Shown here in pieces: positions 27,613 through 36,461 of a DNA stretch of 64,000 bases (positions within the stretch are counted from its first letter, which is position 1; each line of letters starts with the position of its first letter). Origin of the DNA: JACCTU01 sp963737405 (GTDB taxonomy: Bacteria; Actinomycetota; Thermoleophilia; Gaiellales; Gaiellaceae). The stretch spans positions 62,001 through 126,000 of the forward strand of contig CAVTSL010000006.1 in assembly GCA_963737405.1 (NCBI GenBank), written 5' to 3'. The position numbers were made by a program, and so were the translations under genes. The notes beneath the pieces were generated by a model. That model made no database searches. It was not told the origin of the DNA and saw only the letters and a list, made by a program, of their open reading frames with translations.

Positions 27613-28968
27613 TCAGGAGCCTCTCGCGGCCTCGACGTCCTCCGGCTTCGGAGAGATCACCTTGTCCGTGGTGAGCTTGTCCGTCGCCTTGTAGACCGTG
27701 AAGCCGACGACCGCTCCCTCTGCGCCGGAGGGATCGCCGTTCTCGTTGATGTCGAAGGAGCCCAGATAGCCGTCCTTGACCTTCGTCTGGAACATCTTCG
27801 CGATCACGTCCTGGCGGCTGCCGTCCGACGCGGCGATCGCGTCGAGCATCACCCGCGCGGCCTGTGCGCCGTAGATGGCGTACGGGTCGATCTCCTTGCC
27901 GCCGAGCGTGGGCTTGAACGCCTTGGCGAACTCGGCGCCCGCGCCCTTGAACTGGTCGATCGGCACACCAGCGACCGACATGTACATCCCGGCCGCAGAG
28001 GTGCCGGCCTCGTCGATCGTCTGCTGCGTCGTGAAGCCGTCCGGTGCGAACAGCATGACCTTGCCGCCTTCGTTCTTCCCGAGGACGGCGACCTTGTCCT
28101 TGATCACCTTCGCGCCGTTCTCGTCGATGAGCCCGCCGAGGAAGACGGCGTCGGCGCCCGTTCCGCCGATCTTGCGGAAGAGGCCCTCGTACGACGAGGC
28201 CTTCGGATCCCACGCCTCGAACCCGGCGACCTTGATGCCGAGGTGCTCAGCTGCGTTCCGCAGGTTCGTCGCGACGCCGAGGCCGTAGGCCTCCTTGTCG
28301 TTGAGGATGTAGACGCTCTTCACGCCTTCGCCCTTCATGAACTCCGCCATCGCCGCGCCCTGGTACGCGTCGTGCGGGACGACGCGGGCGTAGTTCCGGT
28401 TGCCGGTCGGGTAGTACTTGTCCGGCTCGGTGTCCTCGCAGCCCGGGCCACCCTCGGTCAGGCAGACGAACGTGTTGGCAGGCGAGAGCATCGCGATGCC
28501 GCCGTTCGGGGCCTGGTTGAGGACCGGGATCTCGATCGCCGCGCAGCCGGAGTTGAACGTGCCGATCACGCCGATCAGCTTCTCGTTCCCCGCGTACGCG
28601 TTCGCGTTCTGCGAGCACTTACCGGACTCCCACTTGCCGGCCTGTGCAGTCGCGTCGTCACACGACTGGAAGGCGATCTTGTGGTCGCCGGCCTTCCAAC
28701 CCTGCTTGTCCAGCAGGTAGCGGATGGCGCCGACGATCTGGGTCGTCTGCGTGCGGCTCGAGCCCTGAAGAGGCAGGTCCGAGACGATCAGGTAGTCCGG
28801 ATCGCCTTCGCCCTTGTACTCGATGCCCGTGCACGAAGACGAGGGCAGCGCCTGAATCGAGCCGCCCCCTCCGCCGCTCCCCTCGTCGTCGCCGCCGCAG
28901 CCCGCCGCCACAAGGGCAAGCGAGCCGACCAGCAACGCGAAGAGCGCAAGCAAACTGCGCTTTCTCAA
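27613..28968 (-). CDS. livJ: Branched-chain amino acid ABC transporter substrate-binding lipoprotein LivJ
   Basis: 451 aa from TTG 28968, preceded by GGAGGAGGA. Lipoprotein signal LLALFALLVGSLALVAAGCGG. Peripla_BP_6 fold: LPLQGSSRTQTTQIVGAI, IGVIGTFNSGCAAIEIPVLNQ, ISPANT-like LSPANTFVCL, RVVPHDAYQGAAMAEF and GFEAWDPKASSYEGL. Four extra cysteines (SSSCTG, KCSQN, VCLTEGGPGC) suggest disulfides. Substrate specificity cannot be read; the family binds Leu/Ile/Val, amides or urea. First gene of the operon. Confidence 0.9.
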   Translation of the reverse strand: MRKRSLLALFALLVGSLALVAAGCGGDDEGSGGGGGSIQALPSSSCTGIEYKGEGDPDYLIVSDLPLQGSSRTQTTQIVGAIRYLLDKQGWKAGDHKIAFQSCDDATAQAGKWESGKCSQNANAYAGNEKLIGVIGTFNSGCAAIEIPVLNQAPNGGIAMLSPANTFVCLTEGGPGCEDTEPDKYYPTGNRNYARVVPHDAYQGAAMAEFMKGEGVKSVYILNDKEAYGLGVATNLRNAAEHLGIKVAGFEAWDPKASSYEGLFRKIGGTGADAVFLGGLIDENGAKVIKDKVAVLGKNEGGKVMLFAPDGFTTQQTIDEAGTSAAGMYMSVAGVPIDQFKGAGAEFAKAFKPTLGGKEIDPYAIYGAQAARVMLDAIAASDGSRQDVIAKMFQTKVKDGYLGSFDINENGDPSGAEGAVVGFTVYKATDKLTTDKVISPKPEDVEAARGS

Positions 28969-29016
28969 TGCTCCTCCTCCGTCTGCAGATCGGGGTACGC
29001 GCGTTACAGCGCCGGG

Positions 29017-29045
29017 AGTATCAGTGCAGCGCCGGACGGGATCAA
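29017..29045 (-). promoter_or_regulatory. liv operon promoter
   Basis: On the minus strand -35 TTGATC (29045-29040), 17-bp spacer, -10 GATACT (29022-29017). It predicts a 5' leader of about 40 nt before the TTG start of livJ with a GGAGGAGGA site. No regulator binding site is evident. Confidence 0.65.
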
Positions 29046-29093
29046 GTCGGAACCGTCGCGCGCAACACGCCGTTAACATGGCTTCGTTCGCAG

Positions 29094-29177
29094 GCCGAAG
29101 TGGCGGAACTGGCAGACGCGCCGGACTCAAAATCCGGTGGCCTTCGGGCCGTGTGGGTTCGATTCCCACCTTCGGCA
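29094..29177 (+). tRNA. tRNA-Leu (CAA anticodon)
   Basis: 84 nt. Acceptor stem GCCGAAG pairs with CTTCGGC, anticodon stem CCGGA/TCCGG with loop CTCAAAA giving anticodon CAA, a long variable arm (TGGCCTTCGGGCCG) typical of class II tRNA-Leu and T-loop GGTTCGATTCC. The CCA end is not encoded. It reads UUG codons. Confidence 0.95.
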
Positions 29178-29184
29178 CTCGAGC

Positions 29185-30157
29185 TCACGGCTCGAGCAGC
29201 GACCCGACGTCGTGGTCGAGCAGGGCGGCGACCAGGCGTCCGTCCGAGAAGACCGCGTCTCGAAGGGCGCGCTCGCGTTCGCGCTCCGGCTGCGGCAGCG
29301 GCTGCGCGAGCCAACCGACATTGGCCGCCAGGAGGACGAGCAGCGCGAGGCGACAGTCGCGAAGGAGCCGGCCGCCGTCGTACCCTCGGACACCGTGCTC
29401 GACGAGCAGCGCGACGTACTCGTCGAGCAGCTCTTCCTCGGCTTCCCGGCGCGCTCCGACGTCGAGCGAGCCGTAGAGGAACGACGCGACGTCCCAGGCC
29501 GGATTGCCGACGCGGACCGTCTCCCAGTCGAGCACCGCGACGCGTCGCTCGAGGCCGGCGTCGAAGAGGACGTTGTCGAGCTGGAGATCCCAGTGGATCA
29601 GCGTCGTCGCACTGCCGTCGAGCCGAGCGATCACGTCCGCGAGGCGTGAGCGAAGCCGCTCGACGAGGTCTCGGACATCGGCCGGCAACCTCGCGTCCTG
29701 GAGCTCGAGAAACCGGGGCACCGAGCTCGTCGAAGCGAGCCTGCCGAGCGAGCGGATCGCGCGCGTCACCGCGCAGCCACGCTGGTGCCGCTTCGGCGTG
29801 CCAGTGCCGGGCGTGGAACGGCGCGACGGCCCCGAGCACGCGGCGGGCATCCTCGACCGAGCAGCCCGCGAGGACGTCGCCTTGCCGAGCCTGCGTCAGG
29901 TCCTCGAGCAGCAGGATCGCGCGACGCTCGGCGTCGTCGGCGTCGGCGTAGTAGAGCGCCGGCCGCGGCGCCCCCGGAACCTCGCGGTAGAAGCGGACCT
30001 CCCGGACGCCGTGCGTCGGCAGCTTCGCCACGAGCGACGGCGGTGCATCGCCGTCTGCAGCGTCGTACCGCAGGTCGACGCGACCGGTGCAGCTCGCGAA
30101 GCCGTACTCAGCGCCGATCGTCCTCCACTCGGCGTCGACGACCGAGCCTCGCGTCAA
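29185..30157 (-). CDS. Aminoglycoside-phosphotransferase-like kinase, one-base frameshift
   Basis: Reconstructed about 323 aa. N-terminal lobe with ATP-site Lys in SLVAKLP and hinge RRAILLLEDL; C-terminal lobe in another frame with catalytic loop LIHWDLQLDN (HxDxxxxN) and metal motif AVLDWETVRVGNP. One extra G at about 29721 accounts for the shift; removal yields RFDELVPRFLELQ. Homologous-looking residues (ERLPVPATPKDVTAGWL) continue upstream of the TTG with no usual start, so the 5' end may hold another error. Substrate unknown; the family phosphorylates small hydroxylated compounds. Confidence 0.75.
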
Positions 30158-30258
30158 CGCGCCGCTCTCGGTGAGCGCGGACGTGAGCCAGCCCGCCGTG
30201 ACGTCCTTCGGAGTAGCGGGGACGGGCAGCCGTTCGATCGCACTAGGCTGCCAGAGCC

Positions 30259-31299
30259 GTGCGGATCGCGATGCTCACCGGAGGGGGCGACTGCCCGGGC
30301 CTGAACGCCGTCATTCGCGCGGTCTCGCGGGAGTCGCTGCAGAACGGCCACGAGGTGGTCGGCGTGCGCGAGGGCTGGAAGGGGCTCGTCGAGGGGCTGT
30401 TCCAGCCGCTCGGGCTCCGCGAGATCTCGGGGATCCTGCCGCGCGGCGGCACGATCCTCGGCACGACGCGGACGAACCCGTTCAAGACGGACTCCGTCGA
30501 CCGCGTCCTGACGAACTTCCGCGAGGCGCGCCTCGACGCGCTCGTCGCGATCGGCGGCGAAGACACGCTCGGCGTCGCCGCCCGCCTCTACCGGGAACAG
30601 CAGTTTCCGGTCGTCGGCGTGCCGAAGACGATCGACAACGACCTCGCCGCGACCGACTACACCTTCGGCTTCGACACCGCGGTCTTCATCGCGACGGAGG
30701 CGATCGACCGGCTGCACACGACGGCGGAGTCGCACAACCGCGTGATGGTCGTCGAGGTGATGGGCCGGCACACCGGCTGGATCGCCGTGATGAGCGGCAT
30801 CGCCGGGGGCGCCGACGTGATCCTGATCCCCGAGCAGCCGATCACGGTCGAGGCAGCCTGCGAGGATCTGCGCCGCCGCCACGACCGCGGCCCGAACTTC
30901 TCGATCGTCGTCGTGAGCGAGGGCTACGAGCTCACGTACGAGTCGGGTGAGCGGCGGCTGGTCGGCGAGGCGGCGCGCGAGACCGACCAGTTCGGCCACG
31001 TCAAGCTGGGCGGCGTCGGCGATGCGCTCGCGCACGAGATCGAGCAGCGGACCGGGTACGAGACGCGCGTGACGGTGCTCGGTCACGTCCAGCGCGGCGG
31101 CACGCCCACGCCTCGCGACCGCGTCCTCGCGACGCGCTACGGGCTCAAGGCGGCCAAGCTCGTGATGGAGGGCAAGTTCGGGCGGATGGCCGCGCTCCAC
31201 GGCGACTCGATCGTCGACGTCTCGCTCGACGAGGCGACGAAGGAGCTGAAGACCGTGCCGCCCGAGTGGTTCGAGGTCGCGAAGGCGTTCTTCGGCTAG
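30259..31299 (+). CDS. 6-phosphofructokinase, probably PPi-dependent
   Basis: 346 aa, group III PFK. N-terminal GGGDCPGLNAVIR, GGEDTLG at 99-105, PKTIDND at 122-128 and MGRHTGW. Phosphoryl-donor choice in this family is read from two positions: Asp102 in GGED (Gly in ATP enzymes) and Lys123 in PKTIDND (Gly in ATP enzymes). Both here match the pyrophosphate type, so the enzyme is probably reversible and PPi-using. Stands alone, ending in a hairpin shared with the convergent gene. Confidence 0.9.
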   Translation: MRIAMLTGGGDCPGLNAVIRAVSRESLQNGHEVVGVREGWKGLVEGLFQPLGLREISGILPRGGTILGTTRTNPFKTDSVDRVLTNFREARLDALVAIGGEDTLGVAARLYREQQFPVVGVPKTIDNDLAATDYTFGFDTAVFIATEAIDRLHTTAESHNRVMVVEVMGRHTGWIAVMSGIAGGADVILIPEQPITVEAACEDLRRRHDRGPNFSIVVVSEGYELTYESGERRLVGEAARETDQFGHVKLGGVGDALAHEIEQRTGYETRVTVLGHVQRGGTPTPRDRVLATRYGLKAAKLVMEGKFGRMAALHGDSIVDVSLDEATKELKTVPPEWFEVAKAFFG

Positions 31300-31347
31300 G
31301 AGGGTTTGGCGGGATGGGCACAGCGCCTATCTCGCCGAGCCCTCCTA
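31297..31347. terminator. Hairpin containing both convergent stop codons
   Basis: TAGGAGGG (31297-31304) pairs with CCCTCCTA (31340-31347). The 5' arm includes the phosphofructokinase TAG and the 3' arm, read on the minus strand, includes the stop of the spermidine-synthase-like gene. Inner bases can also pair. Likely a bidirectional terminator; no T-tract. Confidence 0.5.
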
Positions 31348-32955
31348 GTCGACGAGGAGCAGCGCGTCCGTCGGCGCGTAGTCGTCCGTCAGGACCGGGA
31401 CGTCGCGCGTCGGGACGAACTTCTCGTAGCGGAGGGCGATCGCCCGCTTCAGGTCGGGCGCCCGCGGATGGTCCTGCCGCACGGTGTCCCAGCGCTGCTG
31501 CAGGAAGTCGGTCTGCGGAAGCGCAGCGTTCGCGGCGACGACGATGATGTTCCGGATCGAGGTCGCGTCGCGCTGGTAGTCGACCGGGTGGACGGCGACG
31601 CTCGGGAACACGGAGCGGTAGGTGCGGTAGAAGGCGCGGAAGAGCTTCGACTCCGGCCCCTCGAGCGCGCCGATGATGTTCGCGACGACGATGCCGCCCG
31701 GATTGAGCCGGTCGCGCACGAGCCTCATGAACTCCTGCGTCGCGAGATGGAACGGGATCGAGTCCGAGTAGTACGCGTCGAGGACGATCACGTCGAAGCG
31801 CCGGTCGTGCCGCTGGAGGTAGCGCCGGCCGTCCTCGACCTCGACCGCCAGCCGCGGGCTCCTCGGGAGCGCGAAGTAGCGGTAGGCGACGTTCACGACC
31901 TCGGGATCGAGCTCCGCGACCTGGAGGTCGATCTCCGGGAAGTCGCGCCAGATCCGCTTCGGCGCCGAGCCGCCGCCGAGGCCGACGAAGAGCATGCTCC
32001 GCGCCTCGGGGCGGTACGCGAGCGCGAGCGAGAGGTAGTCGACGTACTCGAACGGCGTCACGAACGGGCGCTTGCGCTCCATCGCGCTCTGGAACGAGCT
32101 GTCGAACCGGAGGTACCGGTCCCGGTCGTCCTGCACGACGGCGATCCGGTGGTAGGCGCTGTCCTTCCGGTAGACGACCTGGAAGCCCTCGGCGCGGTAG
32201 TCCGGCGCGCCGGTGACGTCGTTCTCGCGGAGCCGGTAGACGGGCGAGTAGTTCTGCGCCGCGGCCGCGGTGAGGCGGCCGCCCTGCTCCGGCGCGAGCG
32301 AGACGGAGAGCGCGGCCGCGGCGGCCCCTGCGGCGAGCCCGGCGACGGCGACGATCGGCAGCGCGCGCGCCGCTGCCACGAGCGCCGTGCCGGCGAGGAG
32401 CCACGCGGCGCTCTGCGCGAGCAGCTGGTCGGTCCCGAACTCGGGGATCAGGACGAACGCGGTGGCGAACGTTCCGACGATGCTCCCGACGGTCGAGACG
32501 GCGAAGAGGCGGCCGGCCGTGCGGCCGAGCGTCGCCACGTCGAGCGTGGAGATCCGCACGGCGATCGGCGTCACCGACGCGAGGACGACGCTCATCGGCC
32601 CGAAGAGCGCGACCGCGGCGACGAGCGGGTTCAGCCGCGCGCCGGGATCCCAGTCGACGACCCACTGCAGCACCCGGTCGTCCTCGTAGGGGATCAGGAG
32701 CACGAGCAGCGCCCCGAGGCCCATCATCGCGAGCAGCAGCCAGACCGACGGATAGCGGTCTGCGAGCGCGCCGCCGAGCCAGTAGCCGATCGCGAGCCCC
32801 GTCAGGACGACGCCGATCAGCGCGCCCCAGACGTAGAGCGAGTTGCCGAAGAACGGCGCGAGGACGCGACTCGACGCGATCTCGACTCCGAGCAGCACTG
32901 CGCCCGAGACGAAGACCGCGAAGAAGAGCGACGCCCGCTCGAGCCCTGCCTTCAC
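31345..32955 (-). CDS. Membrane-fused spermidine-synthase-like protein
   Basis: 536 aa. The first 210 residues form about seven membrane helices (SGAVLLGVEIASSRVLAPFFG, GVVLTGLAIGYWLGGALAD). The rest is an aminopropyltransferase-type Rossmann domain: LFVGLGGGSAPK as nucleotide motif, AELDPEVVNVA with the acidic ribose ligand and VIVLDAYYSDSIPFHL. This fusion is common in bacteria but its product is unproven; polyamine synthesis or another SAM-dependent transfer at the membrane is possible. Its ATG overlaps the stop of the glycosyltransferase gene (ATGA). Confidence 0.8.
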   Translation of the reverse strand: MKAGLERASLFFAVFVSGAVLLGVEIASSRVLAPFFGNSLYVWGALIGVVLTGLAIGYWLGGALADRYPSVWLLLAMMGLGALLVLLIPYEDDRVLQWVVDWDPGARLNPLVAAVALFGPMSVVLASVTPIAVRISTLDVATLGRTAGRLFAVSTVGSIVGTFATAFVLIPEFGTDQLLAQSAAWLLAGTALVAAARALPIVAVAGLAAGAAAAALSVSLAPEQGGRLTAAAAQNYSPVYRLRENDVTGAPDYRAEGFQVVYRKDSAYHRIAVVQDDRDRYLRFDSSFQSAMERKRPFVTPFEYVDYLSLALAYRPEARSMLFVGLGGGSAPKRIWRDFPEIDLQVAELDPEVVNVAYRYFALPRSPRLAVEVEDGRRYLQRHDRRFDVIVLDAYYSDSIPFHLATQEFMRLVRDRLNPGGIVVANIIGALEGPESKLFRAFYRTYRSVFPSVAVHPVDYQRDATSIRNIIVVAANAALPQTDFLQQRWDTVRQDHPRAPDLKRAIALRYEKFVPTRDVPVLTDDYAPTDALLLVD

Positions 32956-34349
32956 GCGCCTGACGGTAGCTGGTACAGCGCGACCCAGGGCCCGGCCAGC
33001 CGGTCACTCGGCTCGCTCCGGAAGACGAGCCGGGCGCGGCGTGCGAGCGCGTCGTAGAACGCGTTCTCCCGCGGATAGACGTCGCGCGCGTCGCGGACCC
33101 GGTCGGCGACGTCGCCGTTCACCCACACGAAGCTCCCCGCCGGCAGGCGCGAGAACGACCGACGCGGGTCGTGCGACCACCGCGTCGGGAGCTCGAGCGA
33201 GACGACGTCCCCGCGTATCCGGGGCAGGCCCGGGTCCTCCGCCAGCGGCTTGCTTCCGACCGCGCGCTCGACGCGGGCGACCGCCGCCGCTCGCGTGTCC
33301 TCCTTCGTGAGCTCGCGCGTGTCGCGGACGGTCCACGTGAAGGGAACGATCAGCAGCAGCAGCGTCACGGGCGCGAACTGCCGGAAGCGGCCGGCGAGGA
33401 CGCCGAGGACGGGGATGAGCGGCAGGACGTAGCGGTCGAAGTGCGACCCGAGCGGCAGGAGCGAGAGCGAATAGGCGCCGACGAACGAGAGCAGGACGCG
33501 GTCGGCCAGGTCGCGGCGCGCGATCGCGACGGCGAGGCCGACCGCCGCGACGATCAGGACGGGCCCGAGCGAGTCCCACAGCTTCTCGGTGAACGCGATC
33601 GCCGAGAACGAGTCGTGCTCGAAGCCGAGCCACCCCTGCCGCGCGTGCTCGTGGACGTCCCACCAGTCCGAGGCGGCCTCGCGCGGGTGGACGAAGACGA
33701 ACGGGCTCCCGAGCGCGAACGCGCCGAGCGCGAGGGCGGCCGAGCGGGCCAGCCGGTTCCATCGGCCCCAGGCCACGACGACGAGCGGGACGAGCGCGAT
33801 CGCCCCCGGCCACTTCGCGGCGGTCGCCAGGCCGATCGCGACCCCGGCGAGCTCGAGCCTCTCCGAGACGAGGAGCGCGAGCGCGACCGTGACGAGCGTC
33901 GTGAGGAGGATGTCGGTCACCGCCATCCGCGAGTAGGCGACGTGGACGCCCGCGATACCGGTCGCCACCGCAGCCACGCCGCCGGCGGTCACGCCGTACG
34001 AGCGCTCGCCGAGCCACCATGCCGCCGCGACGCCGCCGACGCCGATCGCGACGACGACGAGCCGCGCGGTGAGGTAGGACGGCGCCGGCTGCCACGCCTG
34101 GAAGGGGGCGAGAACGTACGTGAGCAGGCTCGGCCAGTCGAAGAACGGGCTCGGATCGAGCCCGCCGCCGTGCGTGATCGCCCAGGCGCGCGGCACGACC
34201 TGACGCTCGTCCGGGTTCAGCAGCCCGCCGTACGGCAGCCCGTAGCGGATCCCGACGAGCCGGATCGCGGCAGCGCCGACCAGCACGAGCGCGAGAACGG
34301 TCGCGGGACCGCCCCAGCGGCTATCGGGCTCAGCGGTCGGAGCGGTCAC
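32952..34349 (-). CDS. GT-C family polyprenol-linked glycosyltransferase (PMT/ArnT-like)
   Basis: 465 aa. Around ten membrane helices follow an N-terminal segment. The first external loop carries NPDERQVVPRAWA with the acidic pair characteristic of GT-C enzymes that use a polyprenyl-phosphate sugar donor. The C-terminal 110 residues are soluble. Acceptor unknown, probably a cell wall or protein target outside the membrane. Coupled to the spermidine-synthase-like gene by a 4-base overlap. Confidence 0.8.
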   Translation of the reverse strand: MTAPTAEPDSRWGGPATVLALVLVGAAAIRLVGIRYGLPYGGLLNPDERQVVPRAWAITHGGGLDPSPFFDWPSLLTYVLAPFQAWQPAPSYLTARLVVVAIGVGGVAAAWWLGERSYGVTAGGVAAVATGIAGVHVAYSRMAVTDILLTTLVTVALALLVSERLELAGVAIGLATAAKWPGAIALVPLVVVAWGRWNRLARSAALALGAFALGSPFVFVHPREAASDWWDVHEHARQGWLGFEHDSFSAIAFTEKLWDSLGPVLIVAAVGLAVAIARRDLADRVLLSFVGAYSLSLLPLGSHFDRYVLPLIPVLGVLAGRFRQFAPVTLLLLIVPFTWTVRDTRELTKEDTRAAAVARVERAVGSKPLAEDPGLPRIRGDVVSLELPTRWSHDPRRSFSRLPAGSFVWVNGDVADRVRDARDVYPRENAFYDALARRARLVFRSEPSDRLAGPWVALYQLPSGA

Positions 34350-34370
34350 GGCCGTGGCCGGTTCGGCCGC

Positions 34371-34964
34371 TCACACTTCGGGAGGCTCGTCACCGACGAG
34401 CGCGCGAACGTCGCGCGTCTCCACGACAACGGCGTCGACGCCGGCCCGCTCGAGCGCGAGCACGTCGTCGCGCGAGGCGGCGGCGATGTGGGCGACCGCG
34501 AGCTTCCCGGCGGGCACGTCGGGCAGCAGCTCGAGCACGTGGTCGAGGTCGTCGACGTCGGGGTCGTCGTTCCCGGCGAGCAGGAAGATCTCCGGGTCGA
34601 CGTGCTCGAGCGCCTCCTCGAGCTCCTCCTCGTCGCGGACCTCGACGACGACGTCGAGCCCGAGCTCGAGCACGTGGGCGTGGTCGTCCGCGAGCCGGTC
34701 CCAGTCGTCGTGGTAGCGCTGTGCGACGAGCAGGCAGGCGTCGGCACCTGCGGCGCTCGCAGCGTCGGGACCGTCGGCGCACCAGAGGATCGGGAGCTCT
34801 GTGGCGTCGCGGAGCGACGGCAGCGGCTGCCGGACGACGACGCCGTCCGCGCCCTGCTCCTCGGCGGACGCCGCGGTCTGCATGTCGGGCACCTCGACGA
34901 GCACCGAGATCCCGTCGCCCTCGGCGACGGCCTGGCTCAGCCGGTGAGAGGCCTGTTCGTTCAC
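34371..34964 (-). CDS. TrpC-like TIM-barrel protein lacking catalytic lysines
   Basis: 197 aa. The second half follows indole-3-glycerol-phosphate synthase: LGLDVVVEVRDEEELEEALE, then IFLLAGNDDPDV, LLPDVPAGKLAVAHIA and ALERAGVDAVVVE. The protein has a single lysine and none at the catalytic positions, and is about 60 residues shorter than TrpC, so the reaction is very unlikely. It is highly acidic, as in pseudo-enzymes. Function unknown. GTG start; divergent from the DUF1707 gene, 21 bp before the glycosyltransferase. Confidence 0.6.
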   Translation of the reverse strand: MNEQASHRLSQAVAEGDGISVLVEVPDMQTAASAEEQGADGVVVRQPLPSLRDATELPILWCADGPDAASAAGADACLLVAQRYHDDWDRLADDHAHVLELGLDVVVEVRDEEELEEALEHVDPEIFLLAGNDDPDVDDLDHVLELLPDVPAGKLAVAHIAAASRDDVLALERAGVDAVVVETRDVRALVGDEPPEV

Positions 34965-35023
34965 GCGCGCCGGATGCTAACCGTGCCGTTGCCTCGCGAC
35001 GCAGCCCAGGGCAGACTGCCGTC

Positions 35024-35629
35024 ATGGCGGAGGAGCGGGCACCGGCGCTGCGCGTCGCGGACGCCGACCGGGAGCGGACGGTGCGCACGCTCGGCGACCA
35101 TCACGCGCAGGGCCGCATCACCTACGAGGAATTCGTCGAGCGGATGGAACGCGCGTACGAGGCCCGTACCGGCGAGGAGCTCGAGGCGCTCACCCGCGAC
35201 CTTCCTGTCGGGACGACGGCCGCGACACCCGCAAGGCGTGCGAAGAAGCGGCGCTGGCTCGTCTCGGTCATGAGCGGCAGTGACCGGACGGAGGAGGTCG
35301 CACCCGAGCACAGCGTGGTGCTCGACGTCATGGGCGGCAGCGACCTCGACCTCCGGCACGCGCAGTTCCCGGAGGGCGAGACGACCGTGACGGCGATCGC
35401 GATCATGGGCGGCTCCGACATCTGGGTGCCCGAGGGCTCGCGCGTCGAGTTCTCCGGCTTCGCGTTCATGGGCGGAAACGACAACCGCGTCGCGCCGGGA
35501 GGCTCTGGCCCGCTGATCCGCGTGCGCGCGTGGTCGCTGATGGGCGGGATCGACGTGCGCTCCGGCGAGCGGAAGCGGGACAAGCGCATGGGGCTCCCGC
35601 CTCCGCCAACTCCGCCCCCACCTCGCTAA
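35024..35629 (+). CDS. DUF1707 and LiaF-like C-terminal domain protein
   Basis: 201 aa. Residues 9-60 are DUF1707 (LRVADADRERTVRTLGDHH, YEEFVERMERAYEART), a short helical domain common in actinobacteria. The C-terminal part contains three MGG turn repeats (VMGGSDLDL, IMGGSDIWVP, FMGGNDNRV) of the LiaF-type beta-helix, related to cell-wall stress sensing. A proline-rich tail closes it. No membrane helix is seen, so it may bind a membrane partner. ATG 35024 follows a CAGACT hexamer by 6 bases. Confidence 0.85.
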   Translation: MAEERAPALRVADADRERTVRTLGDHHAQGRITYEEFVERMERAYEARTGEELEALTRDLPVGTTAATPARRAKKRRWLVSVMSGSDRTEEVAPEHSVVLDVMGGSDLDLRHAQFPEGETTVTAIAIMGGSDIWVPEGSRVEFSGFAFMGGNDNRVAPGGSGPLIRVRAWSLMGGIDVRSGERKRDKRMGLPPPPTPPPPR

Positions 35630-35663
35630 CCGGGGAGGCCGAGCTCGCCGGCTGATCCGGCGC

Positions 35664-36461
35664 TCAGCGGCCGATCGGGTGCCAGACGGTCTTCAGCTCG
35701 AGGAAGTCCGCGATCTGCCAGGGGCTCTGGCCGTCGGCCTGACCGCGGACGACGCGCTTGACGTTCTCGGCGGCGAGCCGCTCGAGGTCGGGCACGAGCC
35801 CGTCCGCGCCCGTCACGTCGATCGCGTTCACGTCCATGTGGCCCGCGAGCCACGGTGCGAGCTCGTCCTTGTGGCCGGTGAGGATGTTGACGACACCCCC
35901 GGGCACGTCGGAGGTCGCGAGCACCTCCGCGAGCTCGATCGCGGCCAGCGGATTCGTCTCGGACGCGACAGCGACCACCGCGTTGCCGCCCACGAGCACC
36001 GGGGCGATGCGTGAGACGAGCCCCGCGAGCGGCGGCTCGTCGGGCGCCAGCACGCCGACCACACCCGTCGGCTCCGGCACCGTGAAGTTGAAGTACGGGC
36101 CGGCCACGGGATTCGCGCCGCCGAGCACCTGCGGGAGCTTGTCGGCCCAGCCGGCGTACCAGACGAAGCGGTCGATCGAGCGGTCGACCTCCTTCGTTCC
36201 CGTGCAGAGCTCGGCGAACTCCGAGCGGCGCGCCTCCATCATCTCGGCGACGCGGTAGAGCACCTGGCCGCGGTTGTACGCGGTCATCGCGGCCCACTTC
36301 TCGTACGCCGGACGCGCGGTGCGGACGGCGTCGCGGACGTCCTTGCGGGACGCACGGGCGACGTTCTGGCCCTCGGCCTCGTAGGTGCGGCCGGACTCGG
36401 AGCGCGGGAACGCGCCGCCGATGAAGAGCTTGTACGTCTTCTTGACCGGCAGCCGGCTCAT
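35664..36461 (-). CDS. Half-length aldehyde-dehydrogenase-like protein without catalytic domain
   Basis: 265 aa. Matches only the NAD-binding half of an ALDH (YKLFIGGAFPRSESGRTYEA, DRFVWYAGWADKLPQVLGG, PEPTGVVGVLAPDEPP, AVVAVASETNPLAAIELAEVL, GGVVNILTG). The catalytic Cys region is absent and the C-terminus reads FLELKTVWHPIGR, like an oligomerisation strand. The start overlaps the stop of the full-length ALDH (ATGA). The pair together resembles ALDH16, which fuses a complete and a truncated ALDH domain. Probably a structural partner. The gene is not a decayed remnant, given its clean frame. Confidence 0.8.
   Translation of the reverse strand: MSRLPVKKTYKLFIGGAFPRSESGRTYEAEGQNVARASRKDVRDAVRTARPAYEKWAAMTAYNRGQVLYRVAEMMEARRSEFAELCTGTKEVDRSIDRFVWYAGWADKLPQVLGGANPVAGPYFNFTVPEPTGVVGVLAPDEPPLAGLVSRIAPVLVGGNAVVAVASETNPLAAIELAEVLATSDVPGGVVNILTGHKDELAPWLAGHMDVNAIDVTGADGLVPDLERLAAENVKRVVRGQADGQSPWQIADFLELKTVWHPIGR

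Noticed and set aside
28969..29178. In-frame extension of livJ beginning MPKVGIEPTRPEGHRI
   Set aside because: It reads through the antisense of tRNA-Leu and the liv promoter; the TTG with a strong ribosome binding site and signal peptide is the real start.
35664..36461. Half-length ALDH as a degraded pseudogene
   Set aside because: The frame is clean, the start is coupled to the full ALDH, and the domain boundary coincides with that of the ALDH16 second domain, which argues for a functional protein.
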